A stretch of DNA of 38,537 bases, from contig NZ_JASJEB010000100.1 of assembly GCF_030064895.1 (NCBI RefSeq), forward strand, positions 1-38,537, in the 5' to 3' direction. The position numbers were made by a program, and so were the translations under genes. The stretch is from Crocosphaera sp. Its GTDB lineage: Bacteria > Cyanobacteriota > Cyanobacteriia > Cyanobacteriales > Microcystaceae. Shown here piece by piece: positions 34,995 to 38,537 of the stretch. The notes below the pieces were generated by a model, which had not been told where the DNA came from, made no database searches, and saw only the letters and a list, made by a program, of their open reading frames with translations. The stretch's first letter is position 1, and the number at the start of each line of letters is the position of its first letter.

Positions 34995-37680
34995 AACAGT
35001 TAGCAGGACTTAAACCAGGACTGTGAGGAGTCACAGTGGGCGCTTTTGCTGTTAGCACTACATTACCATCAGCATCAATTATCCATCCTTGTGCTTCCAC
35101 AATAGATGGGGTTTGTGTCTCACTTAAATTCGGAGATACTTCTGAAGGGAGAGAAGTTCCTGGTTCAGAAGGCAGGGAATTTGATGAATCAGTATTAGGA
35201 TAACCTAATTCCGTTAAACCTGTGGGGTTGTCTACCCCTTCATTGGGGTTAGAAGGTAAACCACCCCGTCCCCTAATAGTAAATTCTCCCCTGCTTAAAG
35301 CTTCACCAGGACTACAAGCATCAATAATGACCTTACTCGCATCTACCACTTCATCCGGTAGTTTAACCAAACTTCGTTGGGGGTCAACATCAGGACGGTT
35401 AATTCCAATATTTCCCACTTGGCCAAACTGAGAACTAGCAGTTATATCATTTAAAAAGGTTAATTGTTGCCTTTCTTCGATACCAAAAACCCCGGCAGCG
35501 TTAATATTGATATTTCCTCCCTGGCCTAGAAACGCATTAGCAATAATATCGCTGTTTTCCGTGGGAACAGCAAGAATAAACAACGCATTAATATCAATGT
35601 TTCCCCCGTTTCCTAGTCCCCCTGTGGTTCCTGCGGTGGTAGAAATGCTGCTACTACGACGTAAACTTAAAAATCGCTCCACATCAAGGCCAATATTTCC
35701 CCCTTCCCCCGAAGCAGTTTCAGCAGATAAACGACTACTATTATCTAAGAAAATATCCTTTGCTTGTATATTAATATCCCCTGCATTTCCTAACCCAAAA
35801 CTACTCACAGTTACTTCTGAATCATTATTAACCATAAGATCATCAGTGTTAATGCTTAAACTCCCTGCATTGGCTAAAGCATTATCTGATTCTAATAACT
35901 CTTGATCAAAACCTAATTCTAGAGCAGTTTCTTGACTTAACGCTTCACTGGTAGCGGTAAGCTGACTTTTGCCATCCAAAGCAATAGACCGCGCATTAAG
36001 GGTTAAATTACCCCCTTGACCCGTTCCAATGCTTCTAACAGCTACTTGTGAACGATTATTGACAGTTAATTGCTCCGTATTAATGGTTAAGTTTCCTGCA
36101 TTTCCCGTTCCTTGAGAAGATGCTGTGATAATGCCTTGATTATCCAAAAAGATAGTATTAGCTGTTATGTTAACGTTCCCTGCATTGCCTTCACCTAAAC
36201 TAGCAGCCGAAATGACACCCCCATTACTAACTGTCAATTGATTTGTGTTAATAGTTAAATTACCCCCTGGAGAAAATCCCAGTAAATTAAGATCCGTAAA
36301 GCCCGATTCTGCTGAAATTCTACTTAAAAGTGTGTCTGAGATATTCGGAACAAACCCACTACCAGTAACTTGTATTGACTCAGACGCATTAATTGTAATT
36401 GTTCCACCATTACCAACATTGTTAGCCGTTACTGCTAGTATTTGTCCACCATCTTGTAGGGTTAATCGTTTTGTATTAACGATGAGTTCTCCTCCATCTC
36501 CTGACCCAGTCGTGGAAGTCGTTAAGAGACTGGAAGTAAAAAAGCCGGTTCCAATAAGCTCAATGGAGTCAGAAGCATTAACTTCTAATCTACCGCCGGA
36601 ACCCTCATTAAAGGTTCCTGATGAGATTCCTGCTCCATCTTGTAATCTCAATCTTCGGGTGTTGATTAAAATATCGCCCCCAATATCTATTGCATCCCCG
36701 TCAACTTGCGCTGCCACACCTGTAACACCTGATGGTGTTTGACTTCCAATAAGTTCAACAGACTCAGACGCATTAATCAGAATCGTTACTTCCCCATCTA
36801 AATTTTCTGTGGTACTCGATATTTGTGCTTGGTTTAATTTAATGTGTCTTCCTTGTAACTGAATGGTTGAATTATCGGCATTTACGGATGCTCCTTGGGA
36901 AAAAAAGATATCTTGAAAAGTTGCTACGTTTTGATAGTTTAATTGAAAACCTCTATCTCTTGCCTCTAATTGCACTCGACTATTATTACTAACACTACCT
37001 AGTTCTATTCTTCCTTCTGTAACCATTATGCTACCCCCAGGAAAGCTTATGTCTCCTCCCACTAAAGCCAGAGTATTACCAGGACTCACACTGAGATCAT
37101 TGGCTTGATTGACAATTCTTCCTGGGTTAGATCCAAATTGTAACCCAACAGGAATACTGATAGTTAAAAGAGGATTCTGTTGAGTGTTAGTTGCACTAAA
37201 TTTGACCCCATCAGCAAACTCAATGACATCAGCACTACTGGCTAAAAAAGATCCTCCAATGTCGATCTGTGAATTGGGGCCGAAGGTAATCCCATTGGGA
37301 TTAATTAAAAATAGATTTGCCGTACCATTGGCACGAATGATTCCCTGAATGTCGGAAATCGATCCCCCTGTGATACGACTAATAACATTCGTGACGTTAT
37401 TGGAATTATTAAAATAAGCTTCAATATTGTTGGGAACCGAAAATTGCTCGAAACTATGAAATAAATTAGTTCCGCTTTGCATTCCTCCAGTAATCTCTAA
37501 CTGATTACCCCTTGGAGTTACCTGGGTATTGACGGTTCCATCCCCAGACACTTGTGCTGAAACTATAGGGACATAAGTTAAACAACTTATAGTAAAAACA
37601 TTGAAAATGATTTTACACTTCTGAATGGTTAAAGAATAATTTACACTCATCACAGGCTGTAGATTGTTGAGTTTAGACAT
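34963..37680 (-). CDS. TpsA exoprotein with filamentous-haemagglutinin N-terminal domain
   Basis: A 905-residue secreted protein. The first ~42 residues hold a signal peptide ending near VSAQ (a second Met at residue 11 is an equally good start). Residues ~43-190 form the TPS domain recognised by TpsB, with NLFHSFEQFSVP, NVISRITGGSISDIQG and NPNGITFGPNSQID (NPNGI at 127-131). The middle is a beta-helix of repeated INASESI / GNLTINTEQLTV / GQGGN rungs. A Cys-containing C-terminal segment (DACSPGEALSRGEFTIRGRG) and a Pro/Ser-rich tail end with a second Cys (ANCYDL). It is encoded just upstream of its transporter. An IS end lies only 65 bp before the ATG, and a minus-strand TATAAT is at 37717-37722. 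Confidence 0.92.
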   Translation of the reverse strand: MSKLNNLQPVMSVNYSLTIQKCKIIFNVFTISCLTYVPIVSAQVSGDGTVNTQVTPRGNQLEITGGMQSGTNLFHSFEQFSVPNNIEAYFNNSNNVTNVISRITGGSISDIQGIIRANGTANLFLINPNGITFGPNSQIDIGGSFLASSADVIEFADGVKFSATNTQQNPLLTISIPVGLQFGSNPGRIVNQANDLSVSPGNTLALVGGDISFPGGSIMVTEGRIELGSVSNNSRVQLEARDRGFQLNYQNVATFQDIFFSQGASVNADNSTIQLQGRHIKLNQAQISSTTENLDGEVTILINASESVELIGSQTPSGVTGVAAQVDGDAIDIGGDILINTRRLRLQDGAGISSGTFNEGSGGRLEVNASDSIELIGTGFFTSSLLTTSTTGSGDGGELIVNTKRLTLQDGGQILAVTANNVGNGGTITINASESIQVTGSGFVPNISDTLLSRISAESGFTDLNLLGFSPGGNLTINTNQLTVSNGGVISAASLGEGNAGNVNITANTIFLDNQGIITASSQGTGNAGNLTINTEQLTVNNRSQVAVRSIGTGQGGNLTLNARSIALDGKSQLTATSEALSQETALELGFDQELLESDNALANAGSLSINTDDLMVNNDSEVTVSSFGLGNAGDINIQAKDIFLDNSSRLSAETASGEGGNIGLDVERFLSLRRSSSISTTAGTTGGLGNGGNIDINALFILAVPTENSDIIANAFLGQGGNININAAGVFGIEERQQLTFLNDITASSQFGQVGNIGINRPDVDPQRSLVKLPDEVVDASKVIIDACSPGEALSRGEFTIRGRGGLPSNPNEGVDNPTGLTELGYPNTDSSNSLPSEPGTSLPSEVSPNLSETQTPSIVEAQGWIIDADGNVVLTAKAPTVTPHSPGLSPANCYDLSTRNSSL

Positions 37681-37716
37681 TCAAGGTGAGTCCCTTTCGA
37701 CTCAATTTATTCTTGA

Positions 37717-37722
37717 ATTATA
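37717..37722 (-). promoter_or_regulatory. -10 box of tpsA next to an IS junction
   Basis: TATAAT on the minus strand lies 37 bp before the tpsA ATG. The position expected for a -35 box (about 17 bp further) falls at the IS boundary near 37740-37746, so the insertion may have altered or replaced the native -35. Confidence 0.4.
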
Positions 37723-37745
37723 AATCTAATCTCAACTTGATGGGG

Positions 37746-37784
37746 GTGAACTACCCCAACTAATTGCAAGCAATATAGTTGGGG
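37746..37784 (-). mobile_element. Right end of an IS200/IS605-family element
   Basis: Read on the minus strand the element ends ...AGTTGGGGTAGTTCAC at 37746. CCCCAACTA-ATTGC-AA-GCAAT-A-TAGTTGGGG (37754-37784) is a perfect composite hairpin, the subterminal structure used by the single-strand transposase TnpA. The TnpB stop codon lies inside the stem. In this family the 3' part of tnpB also encodes the guide-type omega/reRNA, whose guide would come from the flanking CCCCATCAAGTTGAG. Confidence 0.75.
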
Positions 37785-38537
37785 TTTCCAATCTCATTAG
37801 GAATTGCGTCTAAGAGGTAAGAAATCTTACCTCCTAGCCGTCTTACATTCCCGACCTTGGCAGTATCGCTAGTTCCTAACGATAATATCCGTAAGGCTTC
37901 ATTTCTAATATTTATTGAGGCATTTATGTCACGGTCATGGTTTGTATGACAATGTTCACAAGTCCAATTTCTAATATCAAGAGGCAAACTGTCTACTTGA
38001 TTTAGACATACATGACAAGTCTTAGAACTAGGGAAAAATCTATCAACTTCAATATAAGTTTTCCCTTCGTTTTCTGCTTTGTATTTAAGCATTGTACAAA
38101 ACATTCCCCAACCACAATCACTGATAGCTTTAGCTAATTTGTGGTTTTTAACCATGCCTTTGACATTGAGATTTTCTACAGCAATAACTTGGTTTTCGTT
38201 GACTATCTTACGGGATAGTTTCTGTAAAAAATCCTCTCGACATCTAGATATTTTTGAATGTACTTTAGCTACTAATCTTCTAGCTTTTTGCCTAGTATTA
38301 CTCCCCTTTTGTTTACGAGATAATTTTTGTTGTTTACGTTTCAAGTTCTGTTGATGTTTAGCTAAATGCTTAGGGTTGTCAAATTTAGAGCCATCACTGG
38401 TGACAGCAAAATCAGTTAATCCTAAATCTATTCCAATGGCCTTACCTTCTGTTGAGGTTTCTGGTTTCTCTAGACCATCATCAACTGTAACTGAAGCATA
38501 GTATTTGCCATCACTGTTTTTTGAGATTGTAACTGTC
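37760..38537 (-). CDS. tnpB: TnpB, IS200/IS605 RNA-guided nuclease, 5'-partial
   Basis: At least 259 codons run to the window edge, so the N-terminus is missing. All three RuvC acidic positions are present: Asp in AIGIDLGLTDFAVTSDG, Glu in VIAVENLNVKGMV and Asp in HDRDINASINI. The zinc ribbon CHVC...CEHC is also complete, so the visible part looks active. TnpB is a guide-RNA-directed DNA nuclease that helps keep the element in the genome. No tnpA gene is in the window; it may lie beyond the edge. The stop codon falls within the right-end hairpin. The element sits 65 bp upstream of tpsA, in the same direction. Confidence 0.93.
   Translation of the reverse strand, partial: TVTISKNSDGKYYASVTVDDGLEKPETSTEGKAIGIDLGLTDFAVTSDGSKFDNPKHLAKHQQNLKRKQQKLSRKQKGSNTRQKARRLVAKVHSKISRCREDFLQKLSRKIVNENQVIAVENLNVKGMVKNHKLAKAISDCGWGMFCTMLKYKAENEGKTYIEVDRFFPSSKTCHVCLNQVDSLPLDIRNWTCEHCHTNHDRDINASINIRNEALRILSLGTSDTAKVGNVRRLGGKISYLLDAIPNEIGNPNYIACN

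Overview
The window is AT-rich DNA with many copies of the octamer GCGATCGC (HIP1). It also carries heptamer short tandem repeats between genes, paired FHA-type exoproteins, a DUF433 gene and conserved cyanobacterial hypotheticals. This points to a cyanobacterium, probably a unicellular Crocosphaera/Cyanothece-like lineage. The genus is an inference from style, not from a marker gene.

Layout. 1-7.5 kb: the 3' part of a large beta-helical two-partner-secretion exoprotein, then a CHAT protease / NB-ARC-like NTPase / TPR protein. 7.5-9.7 kb: a repeat-rich spacer, then an overlapping pair (winged-helix-like protein and MscS-type channel). 9.7-12 kb: a sulfotransferase and a glycosyltransferase-like gene, divergent, separated by about 520 bp that bears an IS200/IS605-type end and strong RNA-like hairpins (a candidate HEARO/omega-RNA without its nuclease). 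12-19.4 kb: housekeeping genes (ilvE, M61 peptidase with a CRP-like regulator, PfkB kinase, a conserved low-complexity protein, a PBP4-type peptidase). 19.5-22 kb: an accessory island with a DUF433 protein, a 524-residue protein that reads as CARF-like sensor + HEPN-like RNase motif + minimal CRISPR polymerase (mCpol), a small conserved protein and a broken retropepsin-like gene. 22-33 kb: mostly core genes (Host_attach family, HTH/acidic protein, carA, OFA-type MFS transporter, proA, holin-like membrane protein, SF2 helicase, yebC). These are interrupted by a degraded TPR gene, an array of four 67-bp repeats and a GxxExxY gene. 33-38.5 kb, minus strand: a complete TpsB/TpsA pair and an IS200/IS605 TnpB gene running off the window.

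The most interesting item is the protein at 19781-21355. It appears to join a cyclic-nucleotide sensor fold, a ribonuclease motif and a nucleotide-polymerase palm in one chain, so it could be a self-contained second-messenger defence protein. Domain calls rest on motifs read by eye. Next in interest are the stand-alone structured RNA element at 10525-11042, the CHAT-NTPase-TPR protein beside a surface exoprotein, and the 67-bp repeat array bracketed by inverted repeats beside the GxxExxY gene.
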